Part shown: in pieces, positions 29,993 through 42,500 of the stretch | Position numbering within the stretch: position 1 is the stretch's first letter | Layout of the letters: each line of letters begins with the position of its first letter | Assembly: GCA_949987565.1 (NCBI GenBank) | Contig: OX465113.1 | Coordinates: 5,368,547-5,432,546, forward strand | DNA: 64,000 bases | From: Luidia sarsii | Lineage: Eukaryota > Echinodermata > Asteroidea > Paxillosida > Luidiidae | Direction of reading: 5' to 3' | The notes under the pieces: model-generated | Seen by the model: the letters and a program-made list of their open reading frames with translations, nothing else | What the model was told of the DNA's origin: nothing | Database searches by the model: none | Made by a program: the position numbers and the translations under genes

Positions 29993-31269
29993 AATAGTAG
30001 GCGGTATTCGGACGCAGAATTAATACTTGGTTCTGTAATTGTTTTGTAATGCAAACCTGAATGGAAAGAACTAGGCTTATATACCGAATACATGTACTTG
30101 CATATTTGACTTGATGTGAGAAAACAAAAGGCATGAAAAGAGTTTCAATGTGTGATGTAAGGATTTGCCCTACTCGATCCCTCGACTCCTGCTTTGTAGT
30201 GCAGATTTCTATATCATTTGACCATTTTTTGGAGGTCACGCAGTGGATTCGAAACTGTATAACGACGGGTATCTTGAGTTTTATAACACTTTGGTTGATC
30301 ACATTATCATTAGCTTCATATTATCACCATGATAAAACACCATGCTTGTGTACATGTATCGTGGGAACCCCCGTTTTCGACGCTACACGTTTTCGACGCT
30401 TAGCCTTCTAACTCACATCGCACGATGAAAACAACTCCGTATAACGATCTCAGACTTCGTATCTTACAGACTGTTTCCTGCTCTTGTCCGTCACCGAAAA
30501 TGTGGAAAGTTAAGGCTTTTCCAGTAGGCCAAACTCGTGTTATTCAAAAAGTTTCTCTTTTGGGGTCTATTTTCCTAGGTACAAAATTGGCAGTTGCTTC
30601 GAAGCTCCAGTTTTCTTTATTGTTGATCCTAAAAAAAATCTGAGTGTACCGTAACAAACCCCAACATCCGTAGAAAAAAAATATATCACGCAACTTGAGG
30701 CAGTCCGTTCTGGGTAAAAACTATGGAGGCTACTATAAGGCGTCTCGCTTATATATATTATATATATATTTTTTATTATTATTTAAAGACAAAAAGTAAC
30801 GTGGCCCAATACGTTTTTATAAAAAATAAAAAAAATAAAAGGGCAGCTAGAGAAAGTACCAAGAAGGAGGAAATGTGTCTCTGGAGTGACATTGGGAAAG
30901 GTCATAACTGAAGAAGCAGCGAGAAAGAGGATTGTGGAGTTTTTTTTAAACGTCACAAAAGAAGACATCAACAAGACCAATGCGTTTTAAGCATAAATTA
31001 TGAATGATTTGAGGAAAGTGTTAGAAGCAGTGTCGAAAAAAAACCCACACAAAAACATACAGGGAAGAATTTTACAGTGCCACACAGCATTTTGAGTTAT
31101 TTTAAGAATTTATTTTGCGTTTGGCTGACTGGGACACCTTACTAAACGCCACTGACGAAAATAGGTGACGATGCTTACTGCGCGGTGCGCCGCGGACGTC
31201 AACAAAACCGGGTAATCTTACGGAAGTGACAGGCTTGATCAACCTTCTCTATGATTATTCTAATAGTCT

Positions 31270-31790
31270 GTGGTGTGGAGAAAGTGACTGGGACCTCTTT
31301 TAGTGTGATACTTTCGTCCACATTGTTCAGTTTGAAGAAAAGTCCTTATATCGTCGAAAACCGGTTATTGGAGGATACTGTATGTGTAACCGTGCTGTGT
31401 TGGCAAGGGGCAAGACCCCTTTCCTGACAAGTGAGACTTGTCCGAGGAATGCGGACACTGGGCTGGACCGGAACTTGGCCACAGTGATCAGTCAGTTCAC
31501 GGAAAGCCACCTTTACTCATTTGCCTAGCCCTGCCCAAGACCAATAGTGGACCCTACAATATTGTATTATGCAAGTGACTGTTAAGCAATTCCTAATAAG
31601 GCAGGAAACTCCTGTGATATTTGCATGTTTGGAATGATCATAAAATGTATATAAACCCTGCTGAATGGAGAATCAGACAGAGATCGCATCCAGCCGAATA
31701 AACCACATCACTTCAAGTACAACGTTGTCTCCAAGTATCTTCATTCGTTGGTTGCATATAACCCACGGTTATAATATGATACAACACTGA
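31270..31790 (+). mobile_element. LTR-like sequence (possible solo LTR)
   Basis: It begins TGTGGTGTGG and ends GATACAACA (TGT...ACA). A TATATAAACC box is near 31648 and an AATAAA near 31697, spaced as in LTR promoters. I see no primer-binding site, polypurine tract, gag/pol frame or target-site duplication, so the boundaries are provisional. Confidence 0.3.
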
Positions 31791-33069
31791 CCGTCGATGG
31801 AAATAAAGGTTTGGAAATCGCCCAGCTCACCAGCAACCCTCCATTGCATGCCATTATGTGCATTTTTTGTTTCTGAAGCAGAGGAAATTGCCAACCAACC
31901 AACCGCACGGCATCTTCAATATTCGTCGAGGCACATTGAATTCTTGCATGGAGAATGGTTACGGTTGAAAAAAAACCCTCTGAAATATTGGTTATTTTTC
32001 ATCATAGGTAAACCACATCACAAAACATAATTCTAAACTAGCAGTAATGAGCATAAAGTCACCTGATCGGAAATATTACCAGTAAGTGCCCTACCTCGCA
32101 ATTGCCAGTATTGTGATGATGTGGTTACCACTTGTTAATTTGGTTGTACGTTTAAAACTATAACCTTCAACTATAGTAATCTGCATCACCAATACAAAAA
32201 AGTATACCAAAACTATTTGAGAATTTGTTTCGAAAACGCCTTTTATATATTTATTTTCAAAAGTGCTAAAAATTTATGGTGAACCTCTTTCAATAACAAA
32301 AGTATAACCTGCGTCCCAAATAAGGGTTTGATTGATTGCTGTTGCACCTCATTGGTCTGATTTTCATGAATGTCTCAATAAAAACGAATTGAAACGAAAA
32401 AATCGTTTCTTTGTTTGAAAAAAAAAAACCAGGAAAATGTAATGTATCTCACTTTGGACATGGACTCTTCAGTTCGAGAGAAAAACAAAACATCCTTTCC
32501 GTTGTACATTTTGAAAAGAATAATGTTTTCATAGATTCACACCTTAGTTAAAATCTGGTTCCGTAAATGGATGAGGAATAAGTAAGGAGGAAGAGGACTC
32601 ACCGTGTGGCCTTGAATTGTTGGTCAACCACTCTGCTTAGCTCTGTAACCCGTGAGTATGCGTAACAGTGGCCCAGTGCAACCTTTGGTCTGAGCCATGC
32701 GTCCCAGAAATAAACACCACGGCCTACGCCCGCATGTACATACTGTTTGCCCTGCGTTCATAGTATGCATAGGCGACACACACATGCCAGTCAGGGCAAA
32801 CAAGCCATGCAGCTGTTGGCATGGCAACAGACAGCAATAGTTATCGTTTTAATGACTGATATTATTTGCGATGATGGAGTGAAAATCTTTAGAGGAGATT
32901 TCAGGCTATTCATGGTTGAGGTGACAAGTTCAGAACCACTGAATCCAGAAAGATATTTCCTCACGGTGTCATCGCAAACCGACCTTTACTTGAAATCAAA
33001 ATTTAAAACTAAAGGCCTGGGATTTTGTTTCATTTACTGCTCCTGAAATTTATTTGAAGGGCGAAGACA

Positions 33070-33220
33070 AATTGGTTGGACCGGGTTTTGAACTCGAGAG
33101 TTGGGTTTAACGTATATCACTCGGTCTACCTATAACTATTCTTCAATTGGGACCCTCCTAAATAGTATGTACAGGTCCCAGTAGGGTACCAGTCAGAAGT
33201 AATTGTCATCATTTAAAGAT
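33070..33220 (-). repeat. tRNA-derived SINE fragment, minus orientation
   Basis: Complement of B box (GGTTTTGAACTC), then the complement of the A-box region (CTCGGTCTACC) and the module ACCAGTCAGAAGTAATTG, in the reverse order of the plus copies. Confidence 0.55.
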
Positions 33221-33949
33221 TTCACGTCCTTTTATCAGATGCAAACCAGGCAAATACTATCAATCAGAAAACAGAACCAAACGAAATGAAACGACCATTT
33301 TTGGTAATAATGGTAGGCCCTATAGACCATTTTCACCCACGTAACAAGTACGAACAACCATATGGTACAACTGATGTATACTGTGCGCTGCTATTGTAAG
33401 ACGGTCCAGCATGACGTCACGTAAAAAAAACGGTCATAATAGGGGCAGAGATATCGGTTTGGATGGATAGGTGGGATAAAGGTCAACCCCCTCCCCATTA
33501 TGGATTATAGCGAGTGGGTTTGCAGTCCACTCAGTTCGACTTGAACTTGATCCAAAGTCCACGCCACTCGCAGGTCAGGCTGCCATAACAAACAAAAAAA
33601 TGGCTGCTGCAATATGCCCTGCACGCATGCGCAGCAAAGGCAGAGTTGTCCCAAACTGCGCGCCCGGTCGCGTAATAATTTTGTCGTAACCAAGCGAGCT
33701 CTCGAACCCGTTGTCTCTTGAATTTTCGTAACCTCCCAAAAATGAAAGGATTTACTAGTAAGATAATGGACTTTAAGATGAATGAAGGCAGCTGCACGAG
33801 GAGAGCAATTAGCAAAACTCGAACACTGTAATTAAATAGATTCCAACTGTTAACTTATCTGCCAAAACTGCTATGAAAATAATTAAAACTAACTGATGTA
33901 CGGTGACATTTGCATTCGAGTCGACAAAACTGCGTACGAGTTAACCAAG

Positions 33950-34160
33950 CCGCCGAACGAGTTGGCGTGCGTACGAGTTGGCGTGCGTACGGGCTGCGCT
34001 GGCGTGCGTGCGGATTGGCGTGCGTACGAGATGGCGTGCGTACGGGCTGGCGTGCGTGCGGATTGGCGTGCGTACGAGATGGCGTGCGTACGGACTGGCG
34101 TGCGTACGAGTTGGCGTGCGTACGGGTTGGGGTGCGTACGAGTTGACCAATTTACTTACA
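33950..34160. repeat. GCGTGCGTACGAGTTG minisatellite
   Basis: About 13 units of GCGTGCGTACGAGTTG, with GCGTGCGTACGGGCTG and GCGTGCGTGCGGATTG variants (period 16). A degenerate array with the complementary motif CCAACTCGTAC is at 39050-39540 in SNRPA1 intron 2. Confidence 0.95.
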
Positions 34161-34269
34161 GGTTTTAAGTTGGCAAGTGTACCAGTTTGCGTGCGTACCA
34201 GATGACCTGCTCCCGAGAGAACGAGAGGTATGGAGACTTCCATCAAGGAATATTCACGAGATAATGGGT

Positions 34270-34513
34270 TTCTGAAGTCGTGCTTAGGCTCTGGCTTAGG
34301 TTTGGGTTTTATCTCACCCGTTATAGGCATAGGGCCTATATAGGCATCATAGAAACAAGGGTTTGGCCCAGTTTCTTGGTGAATACTCTGAGCCAATCAA
34401 GCGAACAAACCTTTAAATTCGGTCACTAAAACCACAACCTGGATTTGTAGGTTTTGTCAGACGGACAGTCACGAAGCCTGAGCCCTAGCCTGATCCATGC
34501 ATTCGTAAAGGGC
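34270..34513. mobile_element. MITE, GGCTTAGGCTCGG family (diverged copy)
   Basis: The left end contains GTGCTTAGGCTCTGGCTTAG. The interior (AACAAACCTTTAAATTCGG, TTTTGTCAGACGGAC) and right end (ACGAAGCCTGAGCCCTAGCC) match the copies at 2841 and 10188. Confidence 0.7.
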
Positions 34514-34849
34514 CTACCGGTATACAGGGTTTGCTCAACTTGGCTGATAACTTGAACAAAACATGTGCACTGACGTGTGGCAAAGCAACCGCTTAGGAGA
34601 ATCGAGTATAATTAATTTACAAAACAAAAGGTTATAAGGAACAGTGTCAATTGCAAAAATCAGGCACCTCACGGAATTCAACAAATTATTTAAGTGAAAC
34701 GTAGTACTCAAGATGGTATGCTATACGTGATTACAAAGAAAGTGTATCTATTTTGTTTCAGGTTCAAGTGTCCTTTTCAATAAATGACGTGGTGACGTAA
34801 TGTACGTCATTGACTTGAGGAAACATAGCTCCCAGTGAAGAACATGAAA

Positions 34850-35300
34850 AACGTGTTAGACACGTGAGAACGTGAGACACGTGAGAACGCAAGAATGCGA
34901 GAACGCGAGAACGCGAGAACGCGAGAACGTGAGACACGTGAGAACGTGAGACATGTGAGAACGCAAGAATGCAAGAACGCGAGAACGCGAGAACGCGAGA
35001 ACGCGAGAACGCGAGAACGCGAGAACATGAGACACGTGAGAACGTGAGACACGTGAGAACGTGAGAACGCAAGAATGCAAGAACGCGAGAATGCGAGAAC
35101 GCGAGAACGCGAGAACGCGAGAACGCGAGACACGTGAGAACGTGAGACACGTGAGAACGTGAGACACGTGAGAACGTGAGACACGTGAGACACGTACGTG
35201 AGACACGTGAGAACGTCAGAACGTGAGACACGTGAGACACGTACGTGAGACACGTGAGAACGTGAGACACGTGAGACACGTACGTGAGACACGTGAGGGG
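34850..35300. repeat. CACGTGAGAACGTGAGA array with many CACGTG E-boxes
   Basis: An irregular minisatellite built from GAGAACGTGAGACACGTGA and GAGAACGC units. At least a dozen CACGTG palindromes occur. It ends about 1.2 kb upstream of the SNRPA1 start codon. Ser/Arg/Val-rich open frames on the minus strand are repeat artefacts. Confidence 0.95.
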
Positions 35301-36514
35301 CCGATCACTAGAACGTGATGGTCCCTGGAGGGCATGGTTTGGCATCCGCCGCGCATGGTACGGCTTGATAGACCGCGGACCAAACCGTATACCCCCCCCC
35401 CCCTCCCGGCCCCACGGCCCGTCACTTGATACCGTGATAGACCGTGGGGAAAATACTTAGAAATACGTACAGTACAAATAATATTATTGAATACCGAGAA
35501 TTTCAGCAGCCAACTATAGGTCTACGTTTCGGGCAATCGGGACTGTGGCAGCCGGGAACCATATAGGCCTAGTGTCAGCGAAACAAACATGTCGGTTTTG
35601 CTCGGGCATCTCGTTTGACGATAGTCGTACAGACGGTACAGTCACTAGACCGAACTTGCTCCATCCAGGCTTGAGTTTACTTTTGCGTGGTAGATCCATG
35701 GTTGAGCAAGGGAGCCAAATAAATTTTAGACTGTCGTCTGGAACGACAAAACACCACCACATGTTATAGATACACTGATTAACTCCTATACTTTCTGGGG
35801 CTGTGACAAGACGAAAACGACGTACTCAGATCACGAGCCTGCGGTTACGGGTTGCCCCAGCGTGACTTCACTGACTTAAAAAAGCCCATGGCGACCAAGT
35901 TGACCTAGGGTAGAGTAATTCTATGGTGTATAAAACTTTAGAAGTATGAGACTTAACTAATAGTAATATTAATAAAGCAATTTAAAATGAGCCCACATGA
36001 TTGTATGAGCGTTCGTAGCTACAGCTATAGACCTACTTCATCAGATTCCTCCATGATCAGATGCACAGTGCGTCGAAGTATTGAATCATGGATGAATTAG
36101 CTACGAAAGCTCATGCCTCTTAAAAGTGCAGTTATCCACCCAGAATTTCCATGCTTCTTGTAGACTTACACGGCTGTAATTATGCGTATGATTACCATCG
36201 TTCGTAATAATCTTGTATTAGTTGCTCTGGAACCGGCGGACACACAGGCCTGCACGTGTTCGCCCTGAATCCATTATTTTCCTCCAAAAAATGATAGCAG
36301 TCGATTATACCAGTACCAACAGAGGGCGCTATTAAAACGTTTACCATTAGTCTAGTACTTGCACTCAATTGTGTTAAAATGAGCGTAGCTTGAGAAAGTC
36401 TCAGACTATTTTGCGCCATATCGCAAAAATCGACCAGCGTGGGTAACGTGAACGATTGCCGTTGTCACAGAGGGAAAATACCTTTTTTATTTTTGCTTTT
36501 TACAAGAACAAACA

Positions 36515-36596
36515 ATGCCGAAACTCACGGCAGATCTAATCGAGCAGAGTGCTCAGTACACCAACGCTCTGAAAGAGAGGGAAATTGACCTGCGTG
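36515..36596 (+). CDS. SNRPA1: SNRPA1 exon 1
   Basis: Start codon at 36515; donor G|GTGAGT. Encodes residues 1-27, ending EREIDLRG across the junction (human RELDLRGYKIP). Confidence 0.97.
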
Positions 36597-39500
36597 GTGA
36601 GTATGACCACACAAAATACGCCAAATATGTGCCAGTTTATTTTGAGTAGTTGCATTTCAGTAATTATGATTAGCGCTAACCCGTGTCAGTTTGAATGTTT
36701 ACTGTATTGTAATTTGTATTGTAATCTTTGATTCTCACTATTCCAACGGTGGGAGCGTGGAATAGTTTCACGGGTGTTTTCGGGGATAAAATCTGGGGAT
36801 TTTAATCAGGTGTAGTCAACGGTCCATTCTATTTTTTAGCTCTGTTCACGGAATCCCCCGACCCCTCCAAATTAAAAAAAGGTGATTAAGGTCCAAGTTA
36901 CTCGGACTAGGCTGAGGGTCAGGGAATGAAGTTCATCTCCTATCTGCCAGTCCCACAGTAATATCTATAAAGAGTAAAGAGTAAAGACTTGTGTAAGCTC
37001 TTCTTTCAATCTGCAAATTTCACATTTTATGTTGTCAAATCTTGTTCAAAACTAAATATAAATTAAACGCAGTGGCTGTTGTTACAGCAGTTGTCCGTGT
37101 GGTTCCCTGACTTGATTGAATTTCGTCAGCATTGCGGGCTGGTTGAACCAGTCTATTAGCTGATAGTCTGGTTCCAAGAGCTAAACATCCTGACAAATAC
37201 TGTGAAGTCAGGGAACCACACGGATGACTGTCGTAACAACAGCCACTGCGTAATTAAAAGAATCATTATCATATTCATAACACATTAAGACTGTTGTCGT
37301 GAGAAAAAATTCTTGTCGACATGTCGCGAGAATTTTATGCCGACTGTCGACATTGTCGCGACAGAGACCCGATTTAGTCTAAAATCTGTAGTCACAATGT
37401 CGGATTTTTTTTTAGGTATTAAAGGAATGGGGCATGTCAAACCGCCATAGTTGTGAACTTGTGAAATTAGTTTTCATGGATAATCTTAATTTCAATAAAA
37501 TTTCATATTTAATGGCTTTCGTATTTAAGATTATACACAACAAAATAATGTTTGTGCCGATATTGGGTGTTACAGTCGTAATTTCCTAAAAAAATCATAA
37601 AAAAGCGATTGCTCATTGTTTATTCATGACGTCATCGATCGGCGATGCGTGCGTTCTCACTGCAAGAAATAGTGAATATTTATGAATTCGCTGCACAGCG
37701 GCTGCAGTGGCTTTCCAATTGGCTATGTACACATGTACAGTTGGAGAACCAGATAGTTTCAGTGAAAAGAAAAGACGTCACCGTCCGAACCTAGCTAAAG
37801 GTAGCCGCGTATTGGGCACTCAAAAAACAGCTGCGTATTGGGCCCAAAAACGGAGGAGGCCGCGTATTCAGCCATACATTCAGACAAACCTAGAACGTAT
37901 GCGGCAAAGGATGCCTTTTTCCGATGTACATAATGTACTTCCGGTCCGTTTTTCAACGAAATAAAATACGCGGCCGCCGGGATTTTGGGCCCAAACATGC
38001 GGCTACTTTCAACTGGGTACCGACCGCGACGCACGTGCGATCTCATTTCTCGATCCTTCCCTCGGACGTCCACGATCTTTCCCGATCTCTGCATTGCACT
38101 GGTATCCGGTACGCACGTATTAAATGCATGCGATGCAGCAACGTATACCAGCTACTGTACTGCTGACGACCAGGCATAAAAACGTGCGCTATACAGTGGT
38201 GGCAGTATTTACACTGTACATCGTAATGGCAAAATGCGTTCGGTGAACGATTTTCTTTGGTCGCGTCGCGATCCCTTCCAACCTCCAACATATTTAGTAA
38301 CTGTTATTTTGTGGCGTGGATAAGCAAAAATGAAATGCTCAGCGCACAATTTTAGGATTTTTTGTTCCCTTTTTATTCCCTTCTTTTCAGAGATTGGCCA
38401 TTATGACTAGAGATAGGCTAATGTATTTTATTGATTTTGTCGCGACAACCGAAAAACCTTGTCGACATGTCGGAATATTTTCTTTGTCACGACAATGTCG
38501 ACAAAAGCCTTGTCGACAACAGCCTTATGACACATAGTGCCATACATCATGTTTTTTAAGACTGAGCCGTTTAGTTTTTACAACACCCCAGCAAAGACTG
38601 CTTTACTAGTATTTGGGAAGAGTGCCATCTAAAGGCTGGATAGTTCATATGGTTAGAGCTCTGATATGCAAAACAAGGTCTTGGGTTCAACTTAAACTTC
38701 CTTTCCTGTCAAAGTTTTCATTTCTATTCTTGAACACTTGTTCAAAAGTCAGTTTTTCCTTTCTACGTTTGACCTAGTTTGCAAAAACAAATGTCTTTAA
38801 AAAGTCTTCAGCATTTTTTTCTATCCATTCTGTAATTTGTTTGCCTTTCTTTCTTCCTACTCATAGGTTATAAAATCCCCGTGATCGAGAACCTGGGTGC
38901 TACTCTGGATCAGTTTGACACAATTGACCTGTCCGATAACGACCTCCGGAAACTAGAAGGCTTCCCACTCCTGAAACGTCTCAAGTGTCTACTCTTAAAC
39001 AACAACAGAATATGGTGAGCCGCAGAGCTGAGAGAGGCGGGCCAACTTGTCGTGTCATCTTGCACAACTTTCAAGTGCCATCTCATTCACAGATTGGTCA
39101 CCTTGAACACGCGCCAACTTGTACATGGATCAATTGGTCGAGTGGTTCCTGTACCGAGTCGTATTGCAAACCAACTTGTATGTTGTTTCAGCAACTTGTA
39201 CATCTCGCACACGCACCATTTCACGCACGCACCAACTCGTGCACGCACTAGCTCGTACACATATTGGTCAATTTCAACACGTGCCAGCTCGTGTGCTTGC
39301 TGACCCTTACACGGATCGGTCAACTTGTTCCTTTACCAACTCTTAACACATATCAACTCGTACGTGGATTAATCAGCGCATACAAATGCCAATTCATGCC
39401 CAAATTGGTCAACTTGGACTCATGCCAACTCGTACTGCACACCGACTTGACTCACGCCAACTCGTACTGCACACCGACTTGACTCACAGCAACTCGTAGT

Positions 39501-42500
39501 CAAAATAGTCAATTTATTAGCACATACACATCCCTATTTGTAGCCCTACATCCCATATGTAGCCCATCCTCTCTAGTTTCATCCCCAAGCACTGGTATGT
39601 TAATCCAGAGGTCTCAGGTTCAAGTCCCAGTCCAGTCAAAGTTTTCTGTGCCGATTTTTCAATACATCCCATTTTTCAAAAGCATTCTGAAATTAACAGA
39701 TCTTGAAAGCCTGGAGGTCCAGACGCTTTTTGTCCTTGCAGGGCCTTCTTCGACTGCAAAAGGCCTTTGAGAAAAATCCTTGAAATGTCACCACAAATTG
39801 TGTATATATTATAATGAGATCTCTGCCTATGTGTCTGGTTTTTTTTTTCCAGTCGAATTTTGGAGGGTTTGGAGACCAACTTGCCCCGCCTTGAGTCAGT
39901 CATTCTCACAAACAACCTCATGCAGGAACTGGTAGGTTGTGCACTTGCGTCGCTCAATATTTGTTTGAATTCCTTGTCCGAGTACAAACTCTGATGTTCA
40001 GTGACTGGTAATGGCTCTTTTGATTCTTTGCAGGGTGACCTGGATCCATTAGCAAGCATTCGTACACTAAACACGCTAAGGTACTGTCATTTGTTTTTTC
40101 AAAGAGTAAACTTTGTGTTATTCTCTCTAGTTCCCTCCATGTGTAGCCCATCCTCTCTAGTTCCCTCCATGTGTGGTCCATCCTCTCTAGTTCCCTCCAT
40201 GTGTAGTCCATCCTCTCCAGTTCCCTCCATGTGTAGCCCATCCTCTCTAGTTCCCTCCATGTGTAGCCCATCCTCTCTAGTTCCCTCCATGTGTAGCCCA
40301 TCCTCTCTAGTTCCCTCCATGTGTAGCCCATCATCTCTAGTTCCCTCCATGTGTAACCCATCCTCTCTAGTTCCCTCCATGTGTAGCCCATCCTCTCTAG
40401 TTCCCTCTATGTATAGCCCATCCTCTCTAGTTCCCTCCATGTGTAGCCCATCCTCTCTAGTTCCCTCCATGTGTAGTCCATCCTCTCTAGTTCCCTCCAT
40501 GTGTAGTCCATTCTCTGTAGTTCCCTCCATGTGTAGCCCATCACCTCTAGTTCCCTCCATGTGTAGCCCATCACCTCTAGTTCCCTCCATGTGTAGCCCA
40601 TCCTCTCTAGTTCCCTCCATGTGTAGCCCATCCTCTCTAGTTCCCTCCATGTGTAGCCCATCCTCTCTAGTTCCCTCCATGTATAGCCCATCCTCTATAG
40701 TTCCCTCCATGTGTAGCCCATCCTCTCTAGTTCCCTCCATGTGTAGCCCATCCTCTCTAGTTCCCTCCATGTGTAGTCCATCCTCTATAGTTCCCTCCAT
40801 GTGTAGCCCATCCTCTCTAGTGCCCTCCATGTACATGTATAGCCCATCTTCTCTGTGTCTGCCTCCAGATCCCATCTCCACAAATTAATAGGCCATCATT
40901 TTGTTTTCCTCGATGATATAGTCTGCTGCTTAACATTCTCCCACAAAACCCGATTACTACTAACTGGCACGTTTACATGAGTTTTAATAACCAAGTCATT
41001 GTCCGTGCAGCCTGCTCAGAAACCCAGTGACAAATCGGAAGCACTACCGGCTGTACACCATCCACAAGATTCCCCAGGTCAAGACGCTAGATTTCAGAAA
41101 AGTCCGGCAAAAAGTAAGTCAAAAGGCCATTGGCAGAGACAAGTTACTGCTTGATTTCAATTTGAGATTATGGGATGTGATCACTGGAGATATACGACAA
41201 TTAATGGTTAACTGCTTACGACTGGCGCCCCAACCCCGGCAAAGAGTGGTTGACTGGCCCGAGACTGGAACCCGAGACCTCTACATTTATGTACCGGCAT
41301 TCTTACCACCCGTGCTATCCAACTCTAAAGCCGCGTTTCCACTGGACTAAAATTTAACTGAGACGATGGTTAAATTTCTAATGGTCAGATTTGACCGTCG
41401 TTCCCACTTGGACTTTTGAGTCAGTCAAATTTAACCGAGACGATGGTTAAAGTAACCGAGCTGGCAATATAACGGCTCATGAAGGTCAAGTGTCAGCCGG
41501 ATACACAATGTACATGTGTACATTTAGGCGCGCAACATGAAGCAGACGCTGTGCACAGTGCATGTACGTGTTACGTCATAGGCAGGATGTGGTTTTTTAC
41601 CGAGTCGCATTTAACCGAGTGGTGCGTTTCCACTGGACTAATCGGCTCGGTTAAACTTACCTGGTAACTTTTACTGGGCAGAGGTTGCTCGGTAAAAGTA
41701 ACCATTGGACTCGGTTAAAGTAACCGAGAGAAATTTGACTGGGCCGTTTCCACTGGACTTATTTTGGTTAAAGTAACCATCGTCTCGGTTACTTTAACCA
41801 AAATAAGTCCAGTGGAAACGCGGCTTTAGAGGGTGACCTCCACAAATAGTCATCAAGTCTTTGCTGGGGGGGGGGGCATTAGAAATTACAGGGCTTATTG
41901 TATCAAACTTCCTTAAACTCATATCCGCCTGACTGGTCACAACACACAAACAGTGTTCCTGCCTAACCCCCTATCACATTCAAAACAAAAATGTGCATTA
42001 CAAGAGAAAATTGTCAATGACAGCTTTTCAAAAAAAAAAAAAACCCAAACAAACTATATTGAGATACCAGTGGAAAGAGTATGAATTTTTTACTTTATTA
42101 TGATACAAGAACAAATCATAAATCATATCAACAGAACAGTGGATGGTATAACACCACCATATTCACAAACCTAAAAATTCACCACAGATTTTCATGCAGT
42201 GTGGCATTTGTAGCTTCTCTGCGTCCTACGGGAAATCCCGTAACTCGGCGGATATGAGTTAAGGCAGCAATTATAAACTAGGCCTCCTTCACCGGTCTCC
42301 TCCCATGGCACCAGTTGTTCACTCTCAGCAGCCCACTTCTAACGACACAGCTGAGTGAGCACACGCACAGTATACCCACACCCAGGATCCAGTGCAGCAT
42401 CCCTTGTTCCCGCCTTTAGAGTTCCTGCGTTCACCCTTCACTGAGCTAATCCCCTCACCAGGATCCCTCTCTACAATACATAACCCCCACTCCCAGTTGG

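Larger units (their letters stand above)
29701..36514. other. Intergenic region between ABCA start and SNRPA1 start
   Basis: The genes are divergent (ABCA minus, SNRPA1 plus), about 6.8 kb between start codons. I find no conserved coding exon. It holds a MITE remnant (29928-29992), AT-rich DNA (30700-30850), an LTR-like stretch (31270-31790), a SINE fragment (33070-33220), two minisatellites (33950-34160, 34850-35300), a MITE (34270-34513) and a poly-C run (35388-35402). Upstream non-coding exons of either gene cannot be recognised by eye. Confidence 0.7.

Noticed and set aside
34764..35345. Ser/Arg/Val-rich 193-residue frame resembling an SR-like protein.
   Set aside because: Translation of the CACGTGAGAACG repeat array; no start context or splice structure.
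36192..36419. 75-residue minus frame just upstream of SNRPA1, as a divergent gene.
   Set aside because: No recognisable domain, no splice or homology support; the length is within chance expectation.
40001..40888. Frames of 295 (plus) and 260 (minus) residues with perfect 10-residue repeats.
   Set aside because: 30-bp minisatellite in SNRPA1 intron 4; the plus frame even overlaps exon 4 in the wrong register.
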